DNA from: Ahaetulla prasina
Taxonomy: Eukaryota > Chordata > Lepidosauria > Squamata > Colubridae
Length of the DNA: 64,000 nucleotides
Reading direction: 5' to 3'
Assembly: GCF_028640845.1 (NCBI RefSeq)
Contig: NC_080540.1
Span: 213,711,800-213,775,799, forward strand
In this document: positions 1 through 10,699 of the stretch, piece by piece
Layout: every line of letters starts with the position of its first letter
How positions within the stretch are numbered: position 1 is the first letter of the stretch
Made by a program: the position numbers and the translations under genes
Notes under the pieces: generated by a model
What the model was told of the DNA's origin: nothing
The model's database searches: none
What the model saw: the letters and a program-made list of their open reading frames with translations, nothing else

Positions 1-1543
1 ATGAAGAATTCCAGATTTAAGATGAATGGACTGAAGCTAAAGAAGTAGTTATACGTTGAAGGAGACTCTTTATCACTCTTAAATTTCCATTTTGGATTGA
101 TATACTTTATTTACTTTCTATTTAAGAGCTTGCTTCATATATAAGAAGAAGAAAGACTAGCCAGTACTTTTCTGTGTGGTCAAGCTTTATTTTCCTGCTT
201 AAAAACTGAGCTATCTTATATACAATATATATCTTATTTTATGCTCTTTTCTTTTTCATATTTTTCTTATATTTGTTTCTACTCTATTTTTCCTCTGTAT
301 ATTGCACTTTTTTTTAAACATAGCAATAAATTACATATGCATAAGGGGGAGGGGACAGAAGTTTCCATTGTTTGGTAACAAACATGATTAGATAAAAGAA
401 GATGCCAGAGGAGCATTTGATGAGAAAATGGACATTTTGATTTTGTGATAATCTACAGCATGCCTGCCTCCGTGTGGTCTGATTTGTGCAACATATGAGG
501 CTGGGTGGAAATGGTTATTTTCACATCAACTCATTGTGGGAATCCAGCTGTCATTGCATCATGGTGTGTGAATGGGGTTTGCACAGTAATCTATCATATG
601 TTTCAGCACAGCAGGTTACGCGAACACAGGAACTGCGCTATACTAATGCAAAACTAATGTTAACCTAGGCTGGGTGTATATATTGCTGCTTTTTTCATAT
701 TTTAGTTAACCCACAAATGAACTTTTTAAGAAATTAAATAAATTATTTAAAAATCTTTTGGATGAACCTGATGCAGAAAATTGTCCCATAGCTATAACAT
801 CAGGGGTTTTGTCCGCAGCAATTTGGTTTTTGTTCTAAAAACAGATGGTGCAATATGCCCTTAACTATTCTTCCCTTGCTTTTAAGTGTTTGTGTTTTGT
901 AAATAACTGGCTAGGTAATTATACTGTTGTCACTTAGCAACCTCATCTGGGGATTTCTGAAAGAGATAACTGGTTTTGGAAGGCAATGCAAAATGTAATT
1001 TCTTGTAATGTATTTTAGAAAGCTTTTTACTAAATAAAATAAATATATTGTGCCTGTTTTGAGGGGGTAATGCTTTTCACTCATATGTATCTGCTGAAAT
1101 GGGTTGAAAACTACTGATGATAGCCAAGACCTTTCACAGGTTGCCCCCTGTAAAACAAATTGCTGTCAAAATTCACTATTGAGTTCAAGTGCCCTGATCT
1201 GGTAATCTGTGATCTAGTCACTGCATGCAACCTATTGACACTCAATGAAGGAACATCATTAGATGACTGTAGCATTTGGTAATAATTGGCAGGTGTGAAG
1301 AAGTCATGATAGATATGAAGCAATCTATAGAAATTTTCTAATATCTTAATATTGGGAATCTACAGCTTGAGGAACAGGGGCTTCCTCCAACACTTTGTGT
1401 AAGATCTCTAGAATTATTTCAAAGGTTAACTCTGCAATATGTTTTTTTAATGTATTTATGAGAAATATAGCTCATTTCCCCTTGAAAAGTACACTTTTCC
1501 AACTTTAACGTCAGCTATGTATTAATGATTGCAATATAAACTG
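1..1543. other. Unannotated AT-rich sequence
   Basis: I see no recognisable gene or repeat here. Short open frames are present on both strands, but they lack family similarity and have the length expected by chance. There are T-rich and A-rich runs and no long tandem array. Confidence 0.5.
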
Positions 1544-1544
1544 A

Positions 1545-1612
1545 ATCACAGGATCATAAAGCTGAAACATACCTTAGAGCTCATCTGTTCCAACCCCCTG
1601 CTCAATATCAGA
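1545..1612 (-). mobile_element. Possible old CR1 3'-end fragment
   Basis: The + strand carries a diverged form of the complement of the CR1 3' end: a 'tcaT..agctg..aa' block followed by 'ccaaccccctgctcaa', as in the clearer copies at 3381 and 49165. It is short and diverged, so this is a weak call. Confidence 0.4.
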
Positions 1613-2121
1613 ACTTTTTGGGCAGTTTATAGATATTGTTTTTCTCTACTTAAAGAAGTTAATTTAGACATCTCTGCAAGTTCCATCATCTTCACCAACC
1701 ATTCCTCTGCTGTAGGTAATGGCCAGCCTTTCCACTTTTAAGCATGTTACAGTCTTACAGCAGTTGACATATAGAAAAACAAAGTTCTGTGACATTTTAC
1801 TAGCTGCTTGTTCATTAGTCCCAGAGGAAAAGTTTGTGGTTTCAGTTGTACTTTAACCTTTAAAATCTTCTGAATTAATGCCTCTGTTTGTATCCAAAAT
1901 GCTTTGGCTTTTTTGCGTGTCCACCAAGCATGATAAAATGTCCCTTCATGTTGCTCACATTTCCAGCTAAGATTCGAAGTACCGTTATACATTCTAAATT
2001 TCTCTGGTGAGAAATACCAACGATGCATCACCTTGTAAAAAATCTCTTTAAGGCTAGAACATAATTTATATTTCAATCCTTTCAATCGCATATCTTCCCA
2101 TTGGTCCATCTGTATATTACG
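1613..2121 (-). pseudogene. L1-type LINE ORF2 C-terminal remnant (3' part)
   Basis: Reading the minus strand gives an L1 ORF2 C-terminal region. It has the HRWYFSPEK block, then a TSNLSWKCEQHEGTFYHAWW-type cysteine/histidine segment, then an AKAFW..I...IQKILK segment. Further downstream (lower coordinates), in another frame, are the EEWLVKMMELAEM-type last residues at about 1650-1720. The frame changes mean this is a dead copy. Its upstream part is cut at 2121/2122 by the hAT element at 2130-2930. The L1 reading resumes on the far side of that element. Confidence 0.75.
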
Positions 2122-2129
2122 GCCTATAT

Positions 2130-2930
2130 CTGTGATGGCTAACCTTTTTGCCATCACGTACTAGGAGAGGGGAGCAGGGGGGGGCGGGCGCCCACACCCA
2201 TAATTCTTTGTGCCCCGCACCCGTGCATGCGCATGTGACCCCCCTTGCCCCACTCCTGGCATGTGAGAGCCCAGTAGACCCATTTTTCTCACGCACCTGG
2301 CTCCAGAGCCTTTCTGAGGGCGAAAATGGCCTTCCCCACCCCCCCAGAGGTCCTCCAGAGGCTGGTTTGCCAACTTCCAGTGGGACCAGAAGGCCCATTT
2401 TTTGCTGTCCCCAGCCTCCAGGCCTCTCTAGGAGTCTTGGGAGGGAGAAAATGGCCTTCCCCACCCCCCAGAGGTCCTCCAGAGGCTGGTTTGCCAACTT
2501 CCAGTGGGACCAGAAGGCCCATTTTTTGCTGTCCCCAGCCTCCAGGCCTCTCTAGGAGTCTTGGGAGGGAGAAAATGGCCTTCCCCACCCCCCAGAGGTC
2601 CTCTGGAGGCCAAAAATGGTGGGACCGGAAGTTGGCAAATGGGCCATTTTCAGCCTCCGGGGGACCTCCAGGGGGATGCGGAAAGTTGTTTCCACCCCCC
2701 AACTCCTAGAGTGACTCTGGAGCCAGGTGAGAGAAAATTGGGCCTTCCCCACCACACTCTGAGGCCCCCTGGAGGCAGGAAACAGCCTGTTTCCCTACTT
2801 CTGGTGGGCCCAGAAGGCCCGAAAATCAGCTGGCCAGTGAGTGCATGTGCGCTGGAGCTGAGCTTGCATGCCCATTGATATGGCTATGTGTGCCACCTGT
2901 GGAACGTGTGCCATAGGTTCGCCATCACGG
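2130..2930. mobile_element. Non-autonomous hAT-type element, 801 bp
   Basis: The element is bounded by inverted termini: CTGTGATGGCTAACC on the left, and CCGTGATGGCGAACC when the right end is read inward (13 of 15 match). An exact 8-bp direct repeat, gcctatat, flanks it at 2122-2129 and 2931-2938. An 8-bp target duplication with CA/CTG-type ends is the mark of hAT transposition. The interior is GC-rich and low-complexity. Open frames on both strands show no transposase motifs, so mobilisation must have been in trans. It interrupts an L1 remnant. Confidence 0.85.
2323..2620. repeat. Tandem repeat of about 125 bp inside the hAT element
   Basis: A block beginning aaaatggccttccccacc recurs at 2323, 2448 and 2572, giving periods of 125 and 124 bp. 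The first two units are almost identical. The third is partial and diverges after the 'cccccagaggtcctc' part. This looks like internal expansion within the transposon. Confidence 0.85.
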
Positions 2931-2938
2931 GCCTATAT

Positions 2939-3265
2939 ATTTAGCCCATTTTATCATACATTCTTTCACTAGTTCTTCTTCTGTCTCACATTTCAGCAAA
3001 TGTTTGTATATTTTAGTAGTAACATGCTCATAAAATTCTACACGTAAGTCTAATCAAACTCAGCTTTGCTTTTTTCAGAACTATACAATCTTTTAACTAC
3101 TTTAAACCTTTCCACTTTTCCTATTATTTTTGACATACCCCACAAAAGATTCTGTTATAGTTCCAATCACTTTTCCCCAGTCTCAACATTTTCTGACTTT
3201 CATCTTTCAGACATACATTTTCTCCACTTACCTTGTAACCTACTTTCCTAATATAATCCTTTGCA
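2939..3265 (-). mobile_element. Probable 5' continuation of the split L1 remnant
   Basis: After the second copy of the target duplication the sequence continues in the composition and direction expected for the L1 interrupted at 2122. I cannot identify a clear ORF2 domain here. The call rests on continuity across the hAT insertion and on weak frame similarity. Confidence 0.4.
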
Positions 3266-3380
3266 TGTGAGCGGCCTTAAAGCTGGTTGATACTAGTCCT
3301 GATCCAAGCCGTAACACCACTCATTTTTAATATAAAACAAAGAAAAACTATAAAATGGATGGAAGGTAGTATCATTAGAA

Positions 3381-3613
3381 TCAGAATAGAATAGAGCTGG
3401 AAGGGACCTTGGAGGTCTTCTAGTCCAACCCCCTGCTCAAGCATTTCAGACAAGTGGCTGTCCAGTTTCTTCTTAAAAACCTCCAGTGATGAAGCACCCA
3501 CCACTTCTGAAAGCAAGCTGTTCCACTGATTAATTGTTCTAATTATCAAAAAATTCCTTCTTAGTTCTAGGTTGCTTCTCTTCTTGATTAGTTTCCATCT
3601 GTTGTTTCTTGTC
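3381..3613 (-). mobile_element. CR1 LINE 3' end (right-hand ORF2 terminus), part 1
   Basis: The minus strand encodes the end of CR1 ORF2: an NQWN.L..EVV.A.SLEVFK segment with DSHLSEM, followed by the characteristic 3' untranslated end ('gttggactagaagacctcc' read in sense). The open part is 3277-3549. The element is interrupted at 3614 by a solo LTR and resumes at 4137. Confidence 0.9.
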
Positions 3614-4136
3614 TGTTGTGACCTAGGCCCAAGTAGTTATTACCAGACACAATCAGTCCTAAACAAACATATTTTATTAGAGCAGCTGAGAATTACTTCA
3701 TTCTCAGCTTAATCCAAATTAATTCCAAAACAAAGTCCTTCAGAAAAAGTCTGTCGGCTGTATCACAAACCTTGCCAAAGGCTTTTCTTGGCAAGAACCC
3801 CATAAAGTTCAGAAACGCCGACAAGAAACAATTGTAGCAACGTTGCTTTCCTACAAAGAACCCAAGAGCCATTGCTGCTCTTTTAAGCCTTATGGGAGGG
3901 GCCAACCATCTCCTGGCCTTACTCCCAAGTCGTCCTTTTTGCTTTAGCTGCTCTTGCCTTCTGGCAGCTCTTTGCATTCGTGCATTAGGAACAGGCTCCT
4001 CCTGTTCCTCTGCCCCTCTGCTGTCCACCTCTGGAGGCTCTGGAGTCTGCGCATCTCTCCCAGGTGGCCTTGGCCCCATCTCTGCCTCTGACGCAGAGCC
4101 CTCGTCTGATTCTTCCCCTGACTCTTCTTTGTGACA
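3614..4136 (-). mobile_element. Solo LTR, 523 bp, inside CR1
   Basis: Read on the minus strand the segment begins TGTCACAAAG and ends GGTCACAACA (TG...CA ends). A polyadenylation-like AATAAA lies near its end (complement of 'tttatt' at about 3670) and a TTAAAA-like box lies mid-element. It resembles the LTR at 53409-54014 in its ends and in its 5' GA-rich block. I could not find a clean 5-bp duplication. About 100 bp of the host CR1 appears to be missing at the junction, so a deletion may have accompanied insertion or later recombination. There are no internal retroviral genes. Confidence 0.7.
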
Positions 4137-4445
4137 CCCCTAGTCATTTTTTCCTCTAAACTAGCCATACCCAAATCCTACAACAGTTCTTCATATGATT
4201 AAGGACATTCTTGGGCCCTTAATTATTTTATTTGCCCTTCTTTGCACTTTTTCCAAAGTCTCAACATCTATTTGTAATATGGTGACCAAAACTGGATGCA
4301 GCATACCAGGTGTGGTCTTACTAAGGTTTTATGAAGTAGTATTAATACTTCATGTGATTTTGATTCTATGCCTCTGTTTATACAACCAAGGATTCTATTA
4401 GCTTTTTTCACTGCTGGTTTATATTTAAGTGATCATCCTCTAAGA
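4137..4445 (-). mobile_element. CR1 LINE, part 2 (upstream of the LTR insertion)
   Basis: In the minus sense this encodes the LE.VQ.RA.K-like segment of CR1 ORF2 and upstream sequence, matching the organisation of the intact copy at 44101-44679. Several stops and frame changes show that it is a dead copy. It is the continuation of the CR1 at 3381-3613. Confidence 0.8.
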
Positions 4446-5244
4446 CATGTTAAAGAAAATGCTTTTATATGGGTTCAGATCGCTCCCCAGCTTTTTGGAG
4501 AACAGTTTCTGATAAGATCAAAGATTCATCAGGCCTCAAACCAATTGCACAGCCCTGCCTACCACACAGCTGAAAAGGATAAGAATGGTTGCTTCTTTAC
4601 CAAGTGATTCTTAGCCCATTTATCACATGTGTGTGAGCAAGGGAAGGAATGAAGGAGCCATTCCATGGACAGCTAATAGGATGCGTTAAAATACATTTGC
4701 AAGGGGAGGGGGGAGAAAAGCTTTTAAAGAAATTCAAGGATGGATGGAGCCTCAATTTTAAACTCAATTTTTCATAATGAAAAGAGAAAGAATTTCAAGG
4801 CAGCAACTGCATAAGCAGCTAAATTTTGTTTACTGTCTCTGGGTCAGCGTACATAGCCACAAAATAGCATCTTGGGGACCACAATGTAAATGTTCAAAAT
4901 CCTGCATGAAAGGATAGATCCTCCTCCACTTAAGTAAAACTGTTTTTTTTTTTGGTGTGTGTGTGTGTGTTTTGTTTTTTTTGTTTAATGGAACACAGAG
5001 TAATTTTCCAGGGTAAAACGAAAGAAAAGAAAACTAAGCAAAAAAAGAAGCTAACAAGCTCACACTATGTTTATGCATAGCTTCTTTTTTCCTTGTCTCT
5101 TTCCATGCACACATACACAAACTCTGTAGTCTAAATGAGTTTGCTAAGAATCACCTTAGCAATGGTACTCTGCAGGTTTGCTACATAGGTTCTAAAGTAT
5201 TTTGAAACCATTATTGAGGTGCATAGTTGTTTCTTCAATAGGAA

Positions 5245-5246
<2 letters not shown>
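4446..5246. other. Unannotated sequence with a T/GT run
   Basis: No gene or known transposon recognised. A poly-T run followed by GT repeats lies at about 4942-4982. Confidence 0.4.

Positions 5247-5278
<32 letters not shown>
5247..5278. repeat. (GT)n microsatellite
   Basis: An uninterrupted GT dinucleotide run of about 16 units. Confidence 0.95.
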
Positions 5279-5282
<4 letters not shown>

Positions 5283-5481
5283 GAGGCATAGTAGAAAAGT
5301 CTATTATTTATTAAATAAATGCTCCCATAGCAACTACCTACCAGATTTCCTTGAACCGTGATGCTGAAAGGCCTTTTTTGCTATCCCAAAAATGGATAAG
5401 ACAAATGGGTGTGTGTATACTAGAGACTTTATCTGAACTTTTCTAAAGAAGTGCAAAAGTCAGATTGTGGGTAGTATAGAT

Positions 5482-5879
5482 CGTCCACGACGTACAACAA
5501 TTCATTTAGGGACTTTTCAAAGTTACAACAGCACTGAAAAAAGTGATTTATGACCATTTTTCACACTTATGACTGTTACAGCATCCCCATGGTCACCTGA
5601 TTTACATTCAGATGCTTGGCAACTGGTTCATATTTTATGACGGTTGCAGCGTCTCGGGGGATCATGCATTCATCTTTTGTGACCTTCTGACAAGCAAAAT
5701 CCATGGGGAAGCCAGATTCACTTAACAGCCAGGTTACTAATTTAACAATGGCAGTGATACGCTTAACAAATGTGGCAGGAAAAGTTGTAAAACGGGGCTA
5801 AACTCACTTAACAAATGTTATCATTTAGCAACAGAAATTCTGGACTCAGTTGTGGTCGTAAGTTGAGGACTACCTGTAT
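5482..5879. mobile_element. Tc1/mariner-like MITE (GTAGTCCTCGACTTA family)
   Basis: The right end reads gtaagttgaggactacctgta, and the left end is a diverged inverted match. The interior has repeated 'cacttaacaa' segments. The same sequence recurs at 16563-18395, 47226-47632 and at the right edge of the window. The termini are inverted and flanked by TA, which fits Tc1/mariner insertion. There is no coding capacity. Confidence 0.7.
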
Positions 5880-7640
5880 TGATTGTGTTTTAAGAGCTAG
5901 TCGGAATCTTGTTCACTTTTTCTAAGCAAAGATGGTGAGGTAACATGTTGATTGTCTCCCTGAGAGTCCTATTGACTAGGTATGTGGCTGGTTTCTCTGC
6001 TGGGAGAAGAACAGATCATATTTGAATGCTCTGTAGACTGGGTGGCGGAGTATTATTTTAAAATGTCAAGTGCACCTGTGCGCATGGCTTTCTGTGTGAA
6101 TGTGTGTGTATCTGTTTGCTGCCAGAAATGTAAATGATTCAGGTTCAATTTCTAGTCTGTTGGCAAATCATTTCACTAATGTCATTGAATTTTGTATCCT
6201 TTCCCACTTGGCAAAGGAAAACTGTAAGCTAACACATATGTCTGTGACCCTGGCTTATCACCTCTGTTTCCATTGCCCATGCAGTCATATAATTGCATCT
6301 GCACTGATTAAATTAGGCTTAGCAGCCAGTGAAGCTGAAAAAGCTATAGCTGCATTTAATGACAAACACAGGTTGTATACCTTCTGAGGGCCTTCTGTGA
6401 TTCTGCAGGTTTTTTTTTTCAAATCATAGTTGGAGAAGGATTCGATATCTTTTTTTTCTTCTTTTTAACCCTAAGCCAAGGCTACACAGGATCTGAACAT
6501 GTCATAATAGTTTTTGCTAGCTGTGACTCATTCTTCAGGTGCTTTGGATGCAACTGTAAATAATAGCAATACTCTTTTAGAAATCATGGCGTATAGTGAC
6601 TGATTCACATGTTAATAGTTCTCCCCTTTCACTACTTCAGACCAAATTCAACTTTTTTGTAGAGGTTTGTTTTTTTAAAATATACCATGGCATATTCCCC
6701 TTTGCACATCTTTATACTTTAGGATTTTTGGACACACATTGTTTTCCAACTACTTATAGTTATATATTGCTAATCAAAATGTGATTAAATGCAAATTATG
6801 ACACAAGAGTTTTAGTTGTGAATAGATTTGAATGTGATTTGATTTGATGTATTTATCTCTATGGATTAGTGTTTAAAAAGAGAGAGAGAGAGAGAAAGAT
6901 CTCCCAGGCTATATTTCCATCTAATCACAGCACAAAAACACCCTAACAACATCTTTTTGTCAGTGTTTTGCCCTGGTGTTGAAGTTGTCTTTCTCCACTT
7001 AAGCTGACACTATCCAAGATCAATCTCAAAGGGGACAAAAACTATTAATTTTTGTCATTTTGGAAAGAAATCATGTACCTGGCAGTGGCTGGGAATACTC
7101 TATTTCATTCATTCATTAATCAAATCTGTACCCCCTCCTCAATCAGAGGATTCTTAGAAGCCCATACGATAGTTTTTACTAAACCAAAAATGATTGGAAA
7201 GCCCTGTAACTTAATAAATAGGAAAGAGTCTCACATATCTTATAAAACATTAGGTTTGTTTGTTTGTTTGTTCATTATTTATAATTTATATTTCTTAACC
7301 ACTCATCTTCTTGCTGAATCTGCTCAGTGTTCTCTTGGCAAACAATTCAGCCCACTGTTAGACTGTTCAGTCAACAAACCATCCATTTCTACAGCACTTT
7401 ACCTCTTTAGATAGCAAACTATGTTCAGTAGAACTCACCCATTGGTGCCAATGATGTATTTCCATTAGGGCAAAGCAATAATTTGGACTTTATGTACTTG
7501 TAAAACCTATTGGATTCAAATGAGTCTGAGAGTTTTTGTTGGGAATTCAGACTGGGGCACAGTACAGTGTTGAAAGGAGCTTTTCACATCACTGAGACCA
7601 TCTGCCTACTCAGTGCTGGATTCCAAATGAAATATCCCCA
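5880..7640. other. Unannotated sequence
   Basis: No gene or repeat family recognised. There is a short GAGA run at about 6878-6898. Small open frames (for example 7052-7414) have no recognisable motifs and unbiased composition. Confidence 0.4.
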
Positions 7641-7641
7641 A

Positions 7642-7860
7642 CTTATTTATTTATTTATTTATTTATTTTGTCACAACATCATACAAAAAGATTATATAGT
7701 ATATAACCATATAAACATATATAGGAAGAAGAAAAGAAAAACAATAGGACAGGAACGGTAGGCACGTTTGTGCGCTTATGCACGCCCCTTATGGTCCTCT
7801 TAGGAATGGGGTGAGGTCAATAGTAGAAAGTTGTTGGAAAGAAACTGTTGGAAGGTAGGT
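7642..7860 (-). mobile_element. 3' end of an unclassified LINE
   Basis: It begins on the + strand with a TTTA run (tail in minus sense). It then continues with 'aggacaggaacggtaggcac', 'tgcgcttatgcac' and 'cctcttaggaatggggtgag', which recur in the fragment at 58786-59035. The minus-sense reading resembles the end of a LINE ORF2, with a WN.LP-like segment clearer in the second copy. Clade not resolved. Confidence 0.6.
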
Positions 7861-8093
7861 GAAGAAACTCACCATCTCTCTCTACGAAATTAAGTATACT
7901 ATCAAAGTGATCTTACCCTTAGAATGTTCCTTTTAACGTTCATTGGGAAGCTTTCCCACTTGTAACTTGTCTTGGTGTCCAGCACTCTGGAACAAATCCT
8001 AGCTTTTTTCTGTATGCCATAAACACTGAAGACTACACCATTTGATAAATTTCCCACAAAACTGAATGTTGAATTATCACCACTACACCTCTC
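7861..8093. other. Unannotated sequence
   Basis: No feature recognised. Confidence 0.4.
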
Positions 8094-8118
8094 TCTGTCT
8101 GTTTGTCTATCTGTCTGC

Positions 8119-8215
<97 letters not shown>
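8094..8215. repeat. (TCTA/TCTG)n microsatellite, left part
   Basis: A tetranucleotide array, first TCTG-rich and then pure TCTA. It was the insertion target of the gypsy element. The last 5 bases, ctatc at 8211-8215, are the left target duplication. The array resumes at 12721. Confidence 0.95.
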
Positions 8216-8216
<1 letters not shown>

Positions 8217-8404
8217 GTTATGTATTCATGTTTGTACCTTTAAATATTTGAGCGGGAAATCAGCACGTTGCTGATTGGACGAAGCCTCCAGCAGAACTGT
8301 ATAAAAGGAGAGGTTTTTCCCCAGCCTGTTGCTGGGTTCACCCTATATTAAAGAGCTGCTGTCACTACCCTGGTCTCCAGCCTCGTTACTTCCAGAACTT
8401 AACA
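8216..8404 (+). repeat. 5' LTR of the gypsy element
   Basis: TG...CA ends. A TATA-like box, tataaaag, lies at 8300-8307. An ATTAAA polyadenylation-like hexamer lies at 8347-8352. This fits a compact U3-R-U5 arrangement in 189 bp. Confidence 0.95.
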
Positions 8405-8405
8405 T

Positions 8406-8423
8406 TGGCGACGAAGGTGGGAT
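8406..8423 (+). promoter_or_regulatory. Primer-binding site, serine-tRNA-like
   Basis: One base after the LTR, the 18 bases tggcgacgaaggtgggat are complementary to the 3' end of tRNA-Ser(GCT) including CCA, with two mismatches by my recollection of the vertebrate tRNA sequence. Initiation of minus-strand synthesis from a serine tRNA is known for mag-lineage gypsy elements. Confidence 0.7.
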
Positions 8424-8501
8424 ATCGAGGCTAAGGAGAACCAGAACCGAGCTGAAGCACGATAGACCCGAACCCAGCAAATCCAGGGCAGAAAAGCGGA
8501 G

Positions 8502-9270
8502 ATGGCCAGTTACACTCCGCCCGCACCGCTTGACCCGCTAAGGAGAAATGGGGGCGATATGACCCGTTTGAGCTTAGAAGCCACCGAACTGCACGGAGTT
8601 CCAGACAACCGAAAAAGGGCTTATTTCTTAAGCCACTGCGGTCCGGAGGTCATCGACATCGCGGAAGCCCTGGCAGAGCCAACGCCGTTGCAGTCGGTGT
8701 CGTGGCCAACCTTACAGACTTTATTAAAAAACCACGCACCAACGCCGTCCAAATACGTGCGGCGGTTTGAATTCGGAGAGCGAAGGCAGATGGAGGCGAG
8801 TCCATCGGTGACTACATGGCCGCCCTAAGAAGAGCGCCCAAGGACTGCGGATACCGTGACCTAGACGAGGTGCTCCTCGAGCAACTCATCCGAGGGGTCA
8901 AAGACATCCGTTTGCGGCGGCTGCAGCAAAGAGCAACCTGACGCTAGCCAACGCCTGACGAAGCCAGAGCACATGAAATGTCCTCTCAAGCGGCAGAGAC
9001 ACTGCAGAAGCCGGTCCCACAAAGGCGGCGAAGGCAACTCCGGTGCACCAGGAGGAGGTTCAGACCGAATCCGACGGTGAAGACGAGGAAGGGTCTGCCG
9101 CCGAGACGCGACAAAGGGGACCGAGACGAATGCGGAAGCTGGTCAACACCAGCGCCAGCGCTGCAAGTTTAAAGACGCGACATGTCGGCGGTGGGAAGAA
9201 AGGGCACCTAGCTCAAGTTTGTCGAGCGCCCAACCTTCCCGCCGAAAATTCAAATCGCCAATCAGAGCGC
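8502..9270 (+). pseudogene. gag: gypsy gag (frameshifted)
   Basis: The start ATG at 8502 opens a 108-codon frame beginning MASYTPPAPLDP with a capsid-like segment (KRAYFLSHCGPEV). After a frameshift near 8800 the capsid reading continues as ALRRAPKDCGYRDLDEVLLE and then RLRRLQQRA, typical of retrotransposon Gag. A CCHC zinc knuckle is recognisable at about 9165-9225, with C..C on one frame and GKKGHLAQVC on another. A single missing base splits it. Gag would package the element RNA, but this copy cannot make a full product. Confidence 0.85.
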
Positions 9271-9354
9271 GGAATCGGCAAGGCGACCCGCGATTGGCTT
9301 AAACAAAAAGGCGCGGATTCCAACCAAACAACTGTGGTCATAGGCCGCCTCGAC

Positions 9355-9700
9355 CAAAGTGGAGAAGAAGATCTTCACCAAGCCAAAATAGAGGGAGTAC
9401 GGTGCCGGCTTGAAGTAGACACGGGATCAGCGATCACCATCATGTCCTGGGACACTTTGGCAAGTCGCTGCCGTCCGTCAAGCGCCACCTGCAAGCACAA
9501 CGGCCACGAGTCCACGACTACCAGGGAATCGATCCCTGTTCGAGGGACCACCTCCGTCCGAGTCGAGTACGGTCCACACAAGAAGACCCTGCCCATCACG
9601 ATCGTCGAAGGAACTCTGCCCAGTCTGTTGGGACTAGACTGGTTTCGTGCCCTGGGCATGGGAGTGACTGGCATCTACAGAAGTGACTGTAACCTGAAAG
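9355..9700 (+). pseudogene. pro: gypsy aspartic protease
   Basis: Within an open frame (9043-9780) the catalytic motif D-T-G-S lies at 9418-9429, preceded by RCRLEV and followed by AITIMSWDTL. A downstream LPSLLGLDWFRALG segment at about 9630-9660 matches the conserved flap/C-terminal part of retroviral-type proteases. This domain itself is intact over its length. It would cleave Gag-Pol in the virus-like particle. The same frame begins in the end of Gag, so Gag and protease were probably fused. Confidence 0.85.
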
Positions 9701-9829
9701 ACATTCTCTTTAACGAGTTCAAGATGTCTTCAAGGACTGCCTGGGCAAGTACAAGGGGACCCCTATTTCCTTCAACTTAGACCCCAGGTAGCCCCCATTA
9801 GGCTTAAGGCGAGGAGAGTCCTTTGCCCT

Positions 9830-10580
9830 AAAACCAAAAATCGATAAGGAGCTGGACAAGCTCATAAATCAGGGATTTTGGTGCCAGTCGATCACGCAAA
9901 GTGGGAGACGCCAATCGTCACCCAATAAAGTCGGACGGGTCAATTAGAATTTGCGCTGACTACAAGGCGACGCTTAACAAAGCCTTACAGAAAAGCGCTA
10001 CCGTCTGTGGTGCAACACTTATTGCACTCTTGGGGCAAGGGCAAGTCTTTGCAAAGTTAGACTTGGCCCAAGCCTACCAACAACTGCCAGTGAGACGCCA
10101 CAGCCAAGCCCAAACGATTGTAACGCACAGGGGGCATTCAAGTGCACCCGATTGCAATTTGGGGTCAGTGTGGCACCAGGGCTGTTCCAAAACCTAATGG
10201 AACGACTACTGCAGGGGCTCCCAGGGTAGTTCCCTACTGATGATGTCCTAATTTCAGGGAAAACATGGAGGAATTGGGGAGCGTTAAGAAAGGTTTTGGG
10301 CATTTTCCGGACAGCCGGATTAAAAGTCAAGGCAAACAAATGCCAGATAGGGGTCGAATCCGTCGATTTCTTGGGCTACCGGATAGACAAGAAAGGAATT
10401 CACCCTACTGAGAGCAAGGTCAAGGCAATTAGGAAGGCTCCAGCGCCCAAAAACAAAGCAGAGCTGCAGGCATTCCTGGATTGGTGAATTTTACGCGGTC
10501 TTTTAAAGAACAAAGCAACTGCTATGGAACCGCTGCATAGGCTCTTAGGAAAAATACTGTTTGGTCTTGGGGAAAGTCAG
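9830..10580 (+). pseudogene. pol: gypsy reverse transcriptase (frameshifted)
   Basis: Recognisable pieces are RICADYKATLNKAL and FAKLDLAQAYQQLPV (first catalytic Asp region) at about 9948-10100, and VDFLGYRIDKKGIHP at about 10350-10405. The active-site box, usually Y-x-D-D, is at 10230-10247 and reads F-P-T-D-D-V, so the tyrosine position is altered or out of frame. An in-frame stop (tag) lies in the preceding LPG segment. Several frames are needed to read the domain, so it is inactive as sequenced. Confidence 0.85.
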
Positions 10581-10699
10581 AAAATAGGGCTTTGAAGCAG
10601 TAAAGAACCTGCTCTCAAGTGATAGCCTGCTCATCCAATATCACAACTCATTACCCCTAGTGTTGGTTTATGGCGCCCTTATGGGGTGGGGCTGTACTC

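Noticed and set aside
2117..2878. Several overlapping open frames of 60-137 codons on both strands
   Set aside because: They arise from GC-rich tandem sequence inside the non-autonomous hAT element. No transposase motif, and frames are open on both strands at once.
7052..7414. 120-codon open frame
   Set aside because: No recognisable domain, no codon or neighbour evidence. Consistent with chance in AT-rich DNA.
8094..8215. Regular repeat array resembling a CRISPR
   Set aside because: A simple tetranucleotide microsatellite without spacers, in vertebrate DNA.
8066..8251. Open frame rich in Tyr, Leu and Ser repeats
   Set aside because: It is the translation of the TCTA microsatellite.
9375..9674. 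Minus-strand open frame of 99 codons in the gypsy element
   Set aside because: Antisense to the protease domain, which has a clear D-T-G-S on the plus strand.
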